Assembly (NCBI GenBank): GCA_036265325.1
Contig: DATAPH010000029.1
Span: forward strand, 1-64,000
Direction: 5' to 3'
DNA from: AC-51 sp036265325
GTDB lineage: Bacteria > Actinomycetota > UBA4738 > HRBIN12
DNA: 64,000 nt
The translations under genes were made by a program, and so were the position numbers. Each line of letters begins with the position of its first letter. Position 1 is the first letter of the stretch. This document shows positions 15,650-24,372 of the stretch, piece after piece. Under the pieces are notes generated by a model. That model was not told the origin of the DNA. It searched no databases and was given only the letters and a program-made list of their open reading frames with translations.

Positions 15650-18600
15650 ATGCCGTACCAACCGGTCGAGGCCAAGCCGTCGTTCCCCGCGCTCGAGGAG
15701 CGCATCCTGTCGTGGTGGCGTGAGGCCGACGTGTTCGCGCGCTCGCTCGAGGCGCGCGCCGACGCCCCCACGTGGCAGTTCTACGAGGGACCGCCGACCG
15801 CCAACGGCAAGCCGGGCATCCATCACGTCGAACCCCGCACGTTCAAGGACGTGTACCCGCGCTACAAGACGATGACCGGCCATCGCGTCCCCCGCAAAGG
15901 TGGCTGGGACTGCCACGGCCTGCCGGTCGAGATCGAGGTCGAGAAGGAGATCGGCACCACCGGCAAGCGCGACATCGAGGAGTACGGCATCGCGGCCTTC
16001 AACGAGCGTTGTCGTGCGTCGGTCCAGCGGTACGTCGGGGAGTTCGAGCGCCTGACGGAACGCATCGGCTTCTGGATCGATATGTCCGACGCGTACTGGA
16101 CGATGTCGACGGACTACATCGAGTCGGTGTGGTGGTCGCTCAAGCAGCTGCACGCGCGCGACCTGCTGCAACAGGACTACAAGGTGACCGCCTACTGCCC
16201 CCGTTGCGGCACCGCGCTGTCCGACGCCGAAGTCGCGCAGGGGTACGAGCACGTCGGCGACCCGAGTCTGTTCGTCCGGTTCCCGGTCGCGACGTCGCCG
16301 CGCTCCGATCTCGGCGGCGCGTCGCTGCTGGTGTGGACCACGACCCCCTGGACGCTGCCGTCGAACGAGGGCGCCGCCGTGCTCGGGAACGGCTCGTATG
16401 CGATCTACGAACGCGACGGCGAACGACTGATCGTTGCGGTTCCGCTGGCCGAACGGGTCCTCGGCGAGGGATGGACGCGCGGCGAACCCTTCGACGGTGC
16501 GACGCTCGTCGGCACTCGCTACGAGCCGCCCTACTCGAACGTGGAGAACGCGCACACCGTCGTCGCCGCCGATTTCGTGTCGATGGACGACGGAACGGGC
16601 ATCGTGCACCTCGCGCCGGCGTTCGGCCCGGACGACCTCGAGGAAGGCCGCAAGCAGGGATGGCCGGTATGGCGGCCGGTCGCAGACGACGGCACGTTCA
16701 CCGACGACGCGCCCGACTTCGTGCGCGGCGTGTTCGTGAAGGACGCCGATGGCGCGATCGTCGACGAGCTACGGTCGCGCGGGCGCGTGTTCGACGTCGG
16801 CGTCTACGAGCACGCGTACCCGTTCTGCTGGCGATGCCATACACCGCTCCTCTATTTCGCGCGCACGTCCTGGTACATCCGCACGACGCAGGTGAAGGAC
16901 CGGTTGCTCGCCGTCAACGAGACCGTGCACTGGTACCCGGACCACATCAAGGAAGGACGGTACGGGAACTGGCTGGAGAACAACATCGATTGGGCGATCT
17001 CGCGGGAGCGCTACTGGGGCACGCCGCTGCCGATCTGGCGCTGCAGCGAAGGGCACGACACCGCGGTCGGATCGCTCCCCGAGCTGTCCGAGCTCGCGGG
17101 GACCGACGTCACCGGCGTCGACCCGCACCGGCCGTTCATCGACGAGGTGACGTTCGCCTGCCCGATATGCGCTGCGCAGGCGACGCGCGTCGCGGAGGTG
17201 ATCGACACCTGGTACGACTCCGGCGCGATGCCCTTCGCGCAGTGGGGCTATCACCCCGATCTCGGGCGCGGGCTCGAGGCGTTCGCGTCATCGTTCCCCG
17301 CCGACTTCATCTCCGAGGCGATCGATCAGACGCGCGGGTGGTTCTACACGCTGATGGCCGAGGCGGTGCTCCACTTCGACACGACCGCGTACCGCAACGT
17401 CGTGTGCCTCGGACACCTCGTCGCCGAGGACGGCCGCAAGATGTCGAAGTCGCTCGGCAACCAGTTCGACCCGTGGGAGGCGCTCGACCGTCAAGGCGCC
17501 GACGCGCTTCGCTGGTGGATGCTGACGAACGGCTCGCCGTGGGAATCGCGCAGGATCGGGCACGACATCCTCGACGAGAACGTCCGGCAGTTCTTGCTCC
17601 CGCTGTGGAACGTGTACGCGTTCTTCGTCACGTACGCGAACGCGAGCGGTGTCGACGCCGATGCAGGCGACACGGCTGCGACCGACCCGATGGACCGGTG
17701 GGTGCGCTCACAGCTCGCCGACACCGTCGCCCAGGTGCACGAGCGGATGGACCGCTACGACGCCACGGGAGCGGGCCGTCGGATCCAGACCTTCCTCGAG
17801 GATCTATCCGGCTGGTACGTGCGCCGGTCGCGCCGACGGTTCTGGCATCCCGGATCGGAGGTCGACGGAGGCGGCGGCGGGGCCGCGTTCGCGACGCTGC
17901 ACGCCTGTCTCGTCACGCTCAGTCAGCTCCTCGCGCCGTTCACGCCGTTCGTGGCCGAGGAACTCTGGCGGAACCTTGCCGGAGGGCGTGGCGGTCGACC
18001 GGATTCCGTGCACTTGTCCTCGTTCCCCGAAGCGGACGCCGCTGCGGTGGACCCGGCGCTCGATGCCGCGATGGCGACCGCGCGGCAGATCGTCGAGCTC
18101 GGCCGTCGCGTACGTGTCGAGACGAAAGTCCGGATCCGCCAGCCGCTCGCCGAGGCCGTCGCCCACGTGTCCGGCCACGACACGGGCGTCGAAGCGCTGC
18201 TGCCGATCGTCGCCGATGAGCTCAACGTGCACGAGGTCCGGCTCGCCACGTCGGCCGACGCGTTCGGCACGTGGCGGGCGAAGCCCGACTTCAAAGCCTT
18301 GGGCCCGCGTCTCGGTCAGCGCGTGCAGGCGGTCGCCCGCGCGTTCGCCGACGATGATGGCTCGCTCGCGGAACACCTCGCGGCCGGCTCGCCCGTCACG
18401 CTCGAACTCGACGGCGGACCCATCGAGGTCGGCCACGACGACGTCGTGCTTACACGCGAGGTGCTCGCCGGCTGGGGCGTAGCATCGGACGGTGGCGTCA
18501 CGGTGGCGCTCGAGCTCGAGCTCACGCCCGCGCTGCGCTCGGAGGGTCTCGCGCGCGAGCTCGTTCGCGTCGTGCAGGATGCACGCCGCGCGGCCGGCCT

Positions 18601-18796
18601 CGAGGTGCAGGACCGGATCGTGTTGCATCTGGTCTGCGACGGCGAGCTTGCCGAGGCGCGCGACGCCCACGCCGCGTTCATCGCCGGCGAGACGCTCGCG
18701 ACGGAGCTCAGGACGGATGCAGCGGGCGACGGATCCCACACGACGACAGCCGACATCGATGGGATGCCCGTCGATGTCGGTGTCCGACGGAGCTGA
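15650..18796 (+). CDS. ileS: Isoleucyl-tRNA synthetase
   Basis: Class I synthetase that charges tRNA-Ile, 1048 residues, consistent with the long IleS2-like form. The HIGH-type motif reads PTANGKPGIHH (about 43-53), and KMSKSLGN (about 598-605) is the KMSKS loop that completes the active site. The editing CP1 domain lies between them, with WTTTPWTLPSN at about 228. The C-terminal half has the anticodon-binding domain. The ATG at 15650 was chosen because GGAGG stands six bases upstream, right after the T-box leader. It is the only plus-strand gene between two minus-strand blocks, and its end faces the divIVA stop six bases away. Confidence 0.96.
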   Translation: MPYQPVEAKPSFPALEERILSWWREADVFARSLEARADAPTWQFYEGPPTANGKPGIHHVEPRTFKDVYPRYKTMTGHRVPRKGGWDCHGLPVEIEVEKEIGTTGKRDIEEYGIAAFNERCRASVQRYVGEFERLTERIGFWIDMSDAYWTMSTDYIESVWWSLKQLHARDLLQQDYKVTAYCPRCGTALSDAEVAQGYEHVGDPSLFVRFPVATSPRSDLGGASLLVWTTTPWTLPSNEGAAVLGNGSYAIYERDGERLIVAVPLAERVLGEGWTRGEPFDGATLVGTRYEPPYSNVENAHTVVAADFVSMDDGTGIVHLAPAFGPDDLEEGRKQGWPVWRPVADDGTFTDDAPDFVRGVFVKDADGAIVDELRSRGRVFDVGVYEHAYPFCWRCHTPLLYFARTSWYIRTTQVKDRLLAVNETVHWYPDHIKEGRYGNWLENNIDWAISRERYWGTPLPIWRCSEGHDTAVGSLPELSELAGTDVTGVDPHRPFIDEVTFACPICAAQATRVAEVIDTWYDSGAMPFAQWGYHPDLGRGLEAFASSFPADFISEAIDQTRGWFYTLMAEAVLHFDTTAYRNVVCLGHLVAEDGRKMSKSLGNQFDPWEALDRQGADALRWWMLTNGSPWESRRIGHDILDENVRQFLLPLWNVYAFFVTYANASGVDADAGDTAATDPMDRWVRSQLADTVAQVHERMDRYDATGAGRRIQTFLEDLSGWYVRRSRRRFWHPGSEVDGGGGGAAFATLHACLVTLSQLLAPFTPFVAEELWRNLAGGRGGRPDSVHLSSFPEADAAAVDPALDAAMATARQIVELGRRVRVETKVRIRQPLAEAVAHVSGHDTGVEALLPIVADELNVHEVRLATSADAFGTWRAKPDFKALGPRLGQRVQAVARAFADDDGSLAEHLAAGSPVTLELDGGPIEVGHDDVVLTREVLAGWGVASDGGVTVALELELTPALRSEGLARELVRVVQDARRAAGLEVQDRIVLHLVCDGELAEARDAHAAFIAGETLATELRTDAAGDGSHTTTADIDGMPVDVGVRRS

Positions 18797-18802
18797 GCGC
18801 GC

Positions 18803-19537
18803 CTAGCGCTCCTCGCCCCAGAAGAGCTTCTTCAGCGACGGGTCGCCGCTCTCAACGTCCCGCTCGCCGCCGCCCGGGGCGGCGGCCGGCTGTGGCACCT
18901 CGATCACGACGGTCTCGTCTCCGGCGTTCCCCGCCCCCGCAGAGACGGCCTCGGTATCGGCATGCCTTCCCGGGCCGTCCTCGTCTGCGCCCGCATCGGC
19001 GACGTCGGGGGTCGCGGGCTCGTCCGTCCGCGCCGCTTGCGATACGGCCGGCGGCTGACTTGGAGCCGACGCATGCATCGGCGGTGCGTCCGCCGGCTGC
19101 CGGGTCTTGCGCGCCATCGCCTTCACCGACTCGGCATGGCCCTGGACCAACCCTGCGAGATCCTGGAGGAACGTGCGTTCCTGTTGCAGGAACGCATCGA
19201 CGGCCGGCCGGTCGCCGGACCCCTCGGCCGCGGTCGGAGTTGCGTTCGCGTTCGCCTCAGCCACGATGCGCGCGGCCTGCTCGCGCGCCCGCTGCAAGAT
19301 CTCGTCGGCTTGCCGGTTGACGTCGTCGAGGTCCGGCGTGCCGACGATGGGCGCCGAGCCCGAGCGGAGCCGGTCGTTCTCCGCGATCAGGGACTCGGTT
19401 GACGCCGTCAGACGATCGAGGAACTCATCGACGTCTCGCATCCGGTAGCCGCCGAACCGCGACACGCCGAACTCCTGCTTCTGGATGTCGGCGGGCATGA
19501 TCGATGCCGCCGGTGCTTCCGTCCGTTCGTCCGTCAT
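18803..19537 (-). CDS. divIVA: DivIVA-domain cell division/polarity protein
   Basis: A 244-residue cytoplasmic protein related to DivIVA/Wag31. The N-terminal DivIVA domain (about 16-65, EFGVSRFGGYRMRDVDEFLDRL) is the membrane- and pole-targeting part. A coiled coil follows (to about 135), then a low-complexity Ala/Pro/Glu-rich tail of about 100 residues ending in KKLFWGEER. Family members organise polar growth and the septum in actinobacteria. AGGGGGAAG stands just before the ATG at 19537. It is the last gene of the dcw block, 17 bases after yggT, and is convergent with ileS. Confidence 0.88.
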   Translation of the reverse strand: MTDERTEAPAASIMPADIQKQEFGVSRFGGYRMRDVDEFLDRLTASTESLIAENDRLRSGSAPIVGTPDLDDVNRQADEILQRAREQAARIVAEANANATPTAAEGSGDRPAVDAFLQQERTFLQDLAGLVQGHAESVKAMARKTRQPADAPPMHASAPSQPPAVSQAARTDEPATPDVADAGADEDGPGRHADTEAVSAGAGNAGDETVVIEVPQPAAAPGGGERDVESGDPSLKKLFWGEER

Positions 19538-19554
19538 GGAGCTTCCCCCTGCTC

Positions 19555-19836
19555 TTAGCAGTGCAACGCCACACGTACCACGAAGATGATGATGAAGGCG
19601 ACCAGCACGGACATGTCGAACATGCCCGCCGGCGGCACGATCTTGCGCAGCGGCCTGATCCCCCAGTCGGTGACGTCGGTGAGGAGATCGTAGGCCGATC
19701 GCACCGGCCCGGTCGATGGGGGCCGCCACCCCGCGAAGACGATCCAGCTCACGATCACCCTGGCCAGCAACAGGAGCCAGGCGACCGTCAACACCAAGCA
19801 CACGACGGTCTGCAGCGGGTTCGAGGCGGCGATCAT
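19555..19836 (-). CDS. YggT family membrane protein
   Basis: A 93-residue integral membrane protein with two hydrophobic segments (about 9-33 and 72-90) joined by a loop that has the family motif around IRPLRKIVPP. YggT proteins are regularly found between sepF and divIVA; their role is still poorly defined, and links to division and membrane-protein function have been proposed. TAGCCT lies nine bases before the ATG, so it may have its own promoter as well as read-through from sepF. Confidence 0.88.
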   Translation of the reverse strand: MIAASNPLQTVVCLVLTVAWLLLLARVIVSWIVFAGWRPPSTGPVRSAYDLLTDVTDWGIRPLRKIVPPAGMFDMSVLVAFIIIFVVRVALHC

Positions 19837-19900
19837 CGGGCGAGAAGGCTAGCAGCCCATCGGACCCCGGCAGACGCGGGGCGTCCCGCCGCGGTGCCGA

Positions 19901-20371
19901 TCAGAACTGGTTGTAGAACGCGCCGCCTGCGAGCTTCTCGCGATCCTCTGCGCTCACCTCGACATCGGCGGGGGTCAACAGATACACGCGGTTGGCGATC
20001 AACTCGATCTTGCCGTCGAGGCCGTAGACGAGGCCGGACGCGAAGTCGACCAGCCGGCGCGCCGTGCCGTCCTCGGTGCCCTGGAGGTTCATGATCACGG
20101 CCGCGCCGCCCTTGAAGCGGTCGGCGACGTCACGCGCCTCGTTGAAGCGCTTCGGCTCGGACCGATGGATCGCGGTCGGGCCGGTGGCCGCCGGACGCGG
20201 CGCGGCGATCGTGCGCACGACCCCCTCAGCCTCGGCCGGGTGGTCCTCGACGGGCTGCGGCCGCATGCGCCGAACGCTCGCGGGCTCCGCTTCGGGCATC
20301 TCGTCGACGAACGCCTCGTCCTCCTCCACGAGTCCGAGGTAGTTCAGAGTCTTCTTCCACACGCCGGGCAT
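19901..20371 (-). CDS. sepF: Cell division protein SepF
   Basis: Cytoplasmic FtsZ-binding protein that tethers the Z-ring to the membrane; in bacteria without FtsA, as apparently here, it is the main anchor. It has 156 residues. The N-terminal amphipathic-helix region starts MPGVWKKTLNYLGL, an acidic linker follows, and the compact C-terminal domain (about 70-150) carries FKGGAAVIMNLQG and LTPADVEVS. The ATG at 20371 was chosen because GAGGAAGCGAGG precedes it; a GTG at 20419 would overlap yggS by 32 bases. Confidence 0.95.
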   Translation of the reverse strand: MPGVWKKTLNYLGLVEEDEAFVDEMPEAEPASVRRMRPQPVEDHPAEAEGVVRTIAAPRPAATGPTAIHRSEPKRFNEARDVADRFKGGAAVIMNLQGTEDGTARRLVDFASGLVYGLDGKIELIANRVYLLTPADVEVSAEDREKLAGGAFYNQF

Positions 20372-20387
20372 CCTCGCTTCCTCTCGC

Positions 20388-21122
20388 TCACGATCCGGGG
20401 TCGGGACCCGGTCGCTCACCTCCGGGGCGAGGCATCCGCGCTCCGAATACCGCCGTCCCGATCCGGACCATCGTAGCGCCTTCCTGCACCGCGACCTGGT
20501 AATCCAACGACATCCCCATCGAGAGTTCCAGCACGTCGGGATGGCGTTCCCGCAACGTATCCCGGAGCTCCCGGAGCCGGCGGAACCACGGGCGGGCCCC
20601 CTCCGCGTCCGGCGTCTGCGGGGCGATCGTCATCACGCCCCGGAGCCGGAGCCCCTCGAGGGAGGCAACGAGGTCGGCGGCGGCGGCTGCATCGACGGGC
20701 GCGACGCCCGCTCGCCCACCCGTGAAGTCCACCTCAAGGAAGGCGTCGAGCGTTCGGCCGTTTCGCGTGGAGCGTCCGGCCAGCCGGCGCGCGGCGTGCT
20801 CCCCGGCCACGGTGTGGACCACGTCTGCAAGGTCGGCGACATGGTTGGCGGTGCCGGATTGCAAGGCGCCGATGTAGTGCCAGCGCACCGTCGGGTCGGC
20901 GAGCGCGGATCGCTTCTCGCGGAGCTCGGCCACGTAGTTCTCGCCGAGGTCGTGAGCGCCGGCGGCGATCGCATCGCGGATCGCCGCGAGCGGGATGGTC
21001 TTCGTGACGACGATCAGGCGAACGTCGGCGGGATCGCGGCCGGCGTCGGACGCGGCTTGGTCGAGGCGCCGGCGGATCGTTCCGAGGTTGCTCGCGATCT
21101 CCTCGGCGCGCGCGGTCACCAC
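20388..21122 (-). CDS. yggS: PLP homeostasis protein YggS (PLPBP)
   Basis: A 244-residue single-domain PLP-binding barrel protein related to the N-terminal domain of alanine racemase; it buffers cellular pyridoxal phosphate. The PLP lysine is in LIVVTKTIPL (about residue 41), and LSMGMSLDYQVAVQEGATMVRIGTAVFG is shortened here to its key parts: SMGMS and RIGTAVFG, the phosphate-binding end. The GTG at 21122 has TATGCT exactly six bases upstream, pointing to a leaderless transcript that also serves sepF. A second GTG directly follows the first. Confidence 0.93.
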   Translation of the reverse strand: MVTARAEEIASNLGTIRRRLDQAASDAGRDPADVRLIVVTKTIPLAAIRDAIAAGAHDLGENYVAELREKRSALADPTVRWHYIGALQSGTANHVADLADVVHTVAGEHAARRLAGRSTRNGRTLDAFLEVDFTGGRAGVAPVDAAAAADLVASLEGLRLRGVMTIAPQTPDAEGARPWFRRLRELRDTLRERHPDVLELSMGMSLDYQVAVQEGATMVRIGTAVFGARMPRPGGERPGPDPGS

Positions 21123-21128
21123 CGACCG

Positions 21129-21134
21129 AGCATA
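21129..21134 (-). promoter_or_regulatory. -10 hexamer of a likely leaderless promoter
   Basis: TATGCT lies six bases before the GTG of yggS. It would let yggS, sepF and the genes after them be transcribed independently of ftsZ, which ends about 110 bases upstream behind a hairpin. Confidence 0.5.
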
Positions 21135-21196
21135 CGGAAGGAGGCGGACGGGCCGGGTCCACGAGGCGGGGGAAGGTCGCCTCCGGTCCCGGCTCG

Positions 21197-21233
21197 CCCG
21201 CCCCGAGTTTCGCGCGGGGCCGCGCGGGGCGGG
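21197..21233 (-). terminator. GC-rich hairpin after ftsZ
   Basis: CCCGCCCCG (21197-21205) pairs with CGGGGCGGG (21225-21233), 9 base pairs, with a GC-rich loop that can itself fold. It starts ten bases after the ftsZ stop. There is no T-run, so it may be an attenuator or a weak terminator. Confidence 0.4.
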
Positions 21234-21242
21234 TCGTGCCCG

Positions 21243-22385
21243 CTAACTCTTGAGGAAGTCCGGGATGTCCAGGTCTTCCTCGGCGTCGAACGAAACCGAC
21301 GCCGGCTGGTCCTCGGTCGAGAAGACGTCTGCGTCGTCGTCGTGCAACAGCGACGGCAGCGGCTCGTCGTCCCCCGTCCGAACCGGCTCCTCCAGCAGAC
21401 GGGAGAGCCGGCTCTCGAAGCGGTTGTCGGCCGACAGCGCGACCTTGTCGAAGCCCGCCGCGACGACCGTCACGCGGACCTCCTCGCCGAGCATGTCGTC
21501 GACGACCGCACCGAAGATGATGTTCGCGTCGGGGTGGGCCACCCGGGTGATCGCGTCGGCGGCCCCGTTAACCTCGTGCAGCGACAGATCGGTCGGGCCC
21601 GCGATCGAGAGCAGCACGCCCTTCGCGCCGTCGATCGAGGACTCGAGCAGCGGGCTCGAGATCGCGGCCTTCGCCGCCTCCGTCGCGCGGTCGGCCCCCG
21701 ACCCGATGCCGATCCCCATCAACGCCGAGCCGGCGCCGGACATGACGGATTTCACATCGGCGAAGTCGAGGTTGATGAGTCCCGGCGTCGTGATCAACGA
21801 CGTGATGCCGTCGACCCCTTGATACAGAACCTGGTCGGCCATGCGGAACGCGTCGACCATCGGCATCGTCGGGTCGGCCACTTGCAACAGGCGATCGTTG
21901 GGAACGACGATCAGCGTGTCGACCGCCTTCTTGAGATCCGTGATGCCGACATCGGCCTGCGTCGCGCGCTTGCGGCCCTCGAAGCCAAACGGCCGCGTCA
22001 CGACGCCGATGGTCAGCGCCCCGAGGTTGCGTGCGATCTCGGCGACGACCGGTGCACCGCCGGTGCCGGTGCCGCCGCCCTCGCCGGCGGTGATGAACAC
22101 CATGTCGGCGCCCTTCAAGATCTCTTCGATCTCATCGGCGTGCTCGTCGGCCGCGCCCTTGCCGACCGCCGGGTCGGATCCGGCGCCCAGACCGCGCGTG
22201 GTCTCGCGGCCGATGTCGAGCTTCACCTCGGCGTCGGACATCAGCAGCGTTTGCGCGTCGGTGTTGACCGCGATGAACTCGACGCCCCGGAGGCCTGCCT
22301 CGATCATCCGGTTCACCGCGTTCACGCCGCCGCCGCCGATGCCAATCACCTTGATCACGGCGAGGTAGTTCTGGGGAGCATCCAT
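21243..22385 (-). CDS. ftsZ: Cell division protein FtsZ
   Basis: Tubulin-like GTPase that forms the division ring. It has 380 residues: the GTPase domain (about 1-175) with GIGGGGVNAVNRM and the tubulin signature GGGTGTGGAP (about 104-113), then the T7-loop synergy region NLDFADV (about 207) with the catalytic Asp. A flexible linker leads to a conserved C-terminal tail ending DIPDFLKS, which binds SepF or other partners. The ATG at 22385 gives the usual MxAPQNYLAVIKVIGIGG start; GGAGG lies 12 bases upstream. It has its own promoter 210 bases upstream. Confidence 0.97.
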   Translation of the reverse strand: MDAPQNYLAVIKVIGIGGGGVNAVNRMIEAGLRGVEFIAVNTDAQTLLMSDAEVKLDIGRETTRGLGAGSDPAVGKGAADEHADEIEEILKGADMVFITAGEGGGTGTGGAPVVAEIARNLGALTIGVVTRPFGFEGRKRATQADVGITDLKKAVDTLIVVPNDRLLQVADPTMPMVDAFRMADQVLYQGVDGITSLITTPGLINLDFADVKSVMSGAGSALMGIGIGSGADRATEAAKAAISSPLLESSIDGAKGVLLSIAGPTDLSLHEVNGAADAITRVAHPDANIIFGAVVDDMLGEEVRVTVVAAGFDKVALSADNRFESRLSRLLEEPVRTGDDEPLPSLLHDDDADVFSTEDQPASVSFDAEEDLDIPDFLKS

Positions 22386-22703
22386 CGTTCGTCCAGTCCT
22401 CCGGGCGACCGGCTCGGTCACCGCCTGCCGACGAGCCGATCACTCACCGGCGGAAGCATCGTTCCCTCCGAATGGCTTCCTTACCCTCGACTCTTCCCCA
22501 CTTGTGCCCACTACTTGCGCTGCTTGGCCGCTCCGCGTACCAACAAAACACTAACGCTCAACTCGATAGTTATTGTTATATCTATCTACAGTCGAGGTCG
22601 TGACCTTACTAGCGGCAACTAGGGTCGTCAAGCGCTGACATCCTCGCGCGCGACCCTGACGTTGGTGGTCCCGGTGATAGTTCCGCCAACCCGACGGTCG
22701 GGC
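22386..22703 (-). other. ftsQ-ftsZ spacer, long ftsZ leader with AT-rich island
   Basis: These 318 bases hold no gene. The section 22540-22600 is markedly AT-rich for this chromosome (includes TTATTGTTATATCTATCTAC at 22569-22588). It lies downstream of the predicted ftsZ promoter, so the transcript would carry a 5' leader of about 210 bases. GATAG and CTATC repeats there could pair. This may be a regulatory leader or contain further promoters. Confidence 0.5.
22603..22631 (-). promoter_or_regulatory. Promoter upstream of ftsZ
   Basis: Minus strand -35 TTGACG (22626-22631) and -10 TAAGGT (22603-22608) are 17 bases apart in the ftsQ-ftsZ spacer. The start of transcription would be near 22596. 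Confidence 0.55.
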
Positions 22704-23456
22704 TCAGGGACTCAACGTCGAGCCGTCGGGAAGGGTCGCGCTCGGCGCCTCGGGAGCGCTGACGTCGACGGTCGCAAGTGCATGGCCACCGCCTGCCGCC
22801 CACCGCAGAACGGCGCGAAGCGCCGTCGCCTTCGCGGCTTCATCCCCCGGTGTCCCGGCGTCCACCGTGACGCCGTCGCGCAGGGTGAGCGTCTCGTTCA
22901 GGTCCCCGCCGACGGTGAGATCCGTCACGCGTTGTTCGACGACGGGGTCGAGCGCGGACAGCATCGCGGCGGCCGCAGCGCGCTGGGTGTCGTCGGGCGC
23001 TCCGAGCCCCGCCTGCACCGACGGCAAACCATTGATGGTCTGGTCCGTGGCGGCCGACGCCGGCAGGAGGGTGCCGTCGCTCGCCAGGACCGAGCGCTCG
23101 CCCATGGCGTCGATGACGCCAACCGGCCGCCGTTCGACGACGGTCAGAACAACCGTGTCGGGCAGGTCCTTCGCGACGGTCGCCGAGGCGATCCAGGGAT
23201 CCGTCAGCAACCGAGCCGTCACGGCATCGGGTTGCAGGTGGAACACGTTCGTGGAGGGACTGACTTTGGCGAGCGCGCGTACGTCGTCGGGCCGGAGGCT
23301 CACCGCGCCCTCGACGCGGACGTGCTTCGCGTCGAACAGCGGCGTGTACGTCACCGCCCACGCCGCGGTCGCGATGACGATCGGGATGAGGAGCGCGAGT
23401 GCCAGCAGTCGGCGGCGCCGGACCGACCGGGCGGGGGCGTCCGCTGATTCAGACAT
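22704..23456 (-). CDS. ftsQ: Cell division protein FtsQ
   Basis: Bitopic divisome protein linking early and late division proteins. It has 250 residues: a short basic cytoplasmic part, one membrane helix (about 17-37), a POTRA domain (about 40-110, VTYTPLFDAKHVRVEGAV opening) and the FtsQ beta domain. The ATG overlaps the murB stop by eight bases. It is the last gene of the coupled mur-fts transcript before the ftsZ spacer. Confidence 0.9.
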   Translation of the reverse strand: MSESADAPARSVRRRRLLALALLIPIVIATAAWAVTYTPLFDAKHVRVEGAVSLRPDDVRALAKVSPSTNVFHLQPDAVTARLLTDPWIASATVAKDLPDTVVLTVVERRPVGVIDAMGERSVLASDGTLLPASAATDQTINGLPSVQAGLGAPDDTQRAAAAAMLSALDPVVEQRVTDLTVGGDLNETLTLRDGVTVDAGTPGDEAAKATALRAVLRWAAGGGHALATVDVSAPEAPSATLPDGSTLSP

Positions 23457-24372
23457 CCGGCCCGCCGATCGTCCGTACCTCGGTGTGCAAGACGACTCCG
23501 CTCGCCCGCTCGACCCCGGCGCGTACCAGCTCGATCAGCGCACGTACGTCCGCGGCGGTCGCCCCGGGCGTCGTGACGATGAAGTTCGCGTGCTTCGTCG
23601 AGACCGCCGCACCGCCGATCGATGTGCCTTTCAGCCCCGCCGCGTCGATCAGCGCGGCCGCGTGCCCTCCCGGCGGGTTCGTGAAGACGCTCCCGCAGTT
23701 CGGCTCCGCGATGGGCTGGGTGTCGCGGCGCCACCGCCGAGCGGCGTCCATGGCGGCCCGGATCTCGCCGGCCTCTCCGGGTCGGAGCCGGAGCGAGGCA
23801 GCCACCACCACAGCGTCGGCGGGAAGTTTCGTCGAGCGGTACGAGAAGCCGACCTCGTCGGCGGTGATCGTGCGCGCCGCGTCGCTGCGGAGCTCGAAGA
23901 CGTCGACCGTCGTAACCGCGTCGGCCATCTCGCCGTCGTGCGCGCCCGCGTTCATGGCAACCGCGCCGCCGAGGGTCGCCGGGATCGCGACGCCAAAGGC
24001 GAGCCCCGCCAGGCCATGCTGTTGGGCGACGCTCGCGAGGGCCGGTAAAGGCATGGCTGCGCCGGCGGTCACGATGGCGCCCGCGCGCGCGGACCAGCGG
24101 AACCCTCGGCCCAGCCGCAGCACGATGCCGTCGAACCCCTCGTCGGCGACGAGCACGTTGGAACCCTTCCCCACGATGGCCACCGGGGCATCGGTCTCGG
24201 CGACGGCGCGGGCGACCACGTGTAGGTCTTCGATCGAATCCGGCTCGAGGAACAACGCGGCGGGGCCGCCGATCCGGAAGGTGGTGAGCGGCGCCATCGA
24301 CACGTTCGCGCGCACGCGATCGCCACACGCGTCCCGGAGGATGGTCCCGGCGACATCCGTCGCGGCGGTCAT
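23449..24372 (-). CDS. murB: UDP-N-acetylenolpyruvoylglucosamine reductase
   Basis: FAD enzyme that makes UDP-MurNAc with NADPH, in the cytoplasm. It has 307 residues. The FAD domain opens with TTFRIGGPA (about 30-38) and has GKGSNVLVADEGF (about 69-81) and the FGVAIPATLGGAVAMNAGA region (about 126-144, quoted in part). SYRSTKLP and NCGSVFTNPPG carry substrate-binding residues, including the Ser proton donor in CGSVF. The ATG overlaps the murC stop by four bases. Confidence 0.95.
   Translation of the reverse strand: MTAATDVAGTILRDACGDRVRANVSMAPLTTFRIGGPAALFLEPDSIEDLHVVARAVAETDAPVAIVGKGSNVLVADEGFDGIVLRLGRGFRWSARAGAIVTAGAAMPLPALASVAQQHGLAGLAFGVAIPATLGGAVAMNAGAHDGEMADAVTTVDVFELRSDAARTITADEVGFSYRSTKLPADAVVVAASLRLRPGEAGEIRAAMDAARRWRRDTQPIAEPNCGSVFTNPPGGHAAALIDAAGLKGTSIGGAAVSTKHANFIVTTPGATAADVRALIELVRAGVERASGVVLHTEVRTIGGPDV

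Noticed and set aside
18795..18811. GAGCGC/GCGCTC hairpin between ileS and divIVA stops
   Set aside because: Only six base pairs, overlapping both stop codons, no T-run; too weak to call a terminator.
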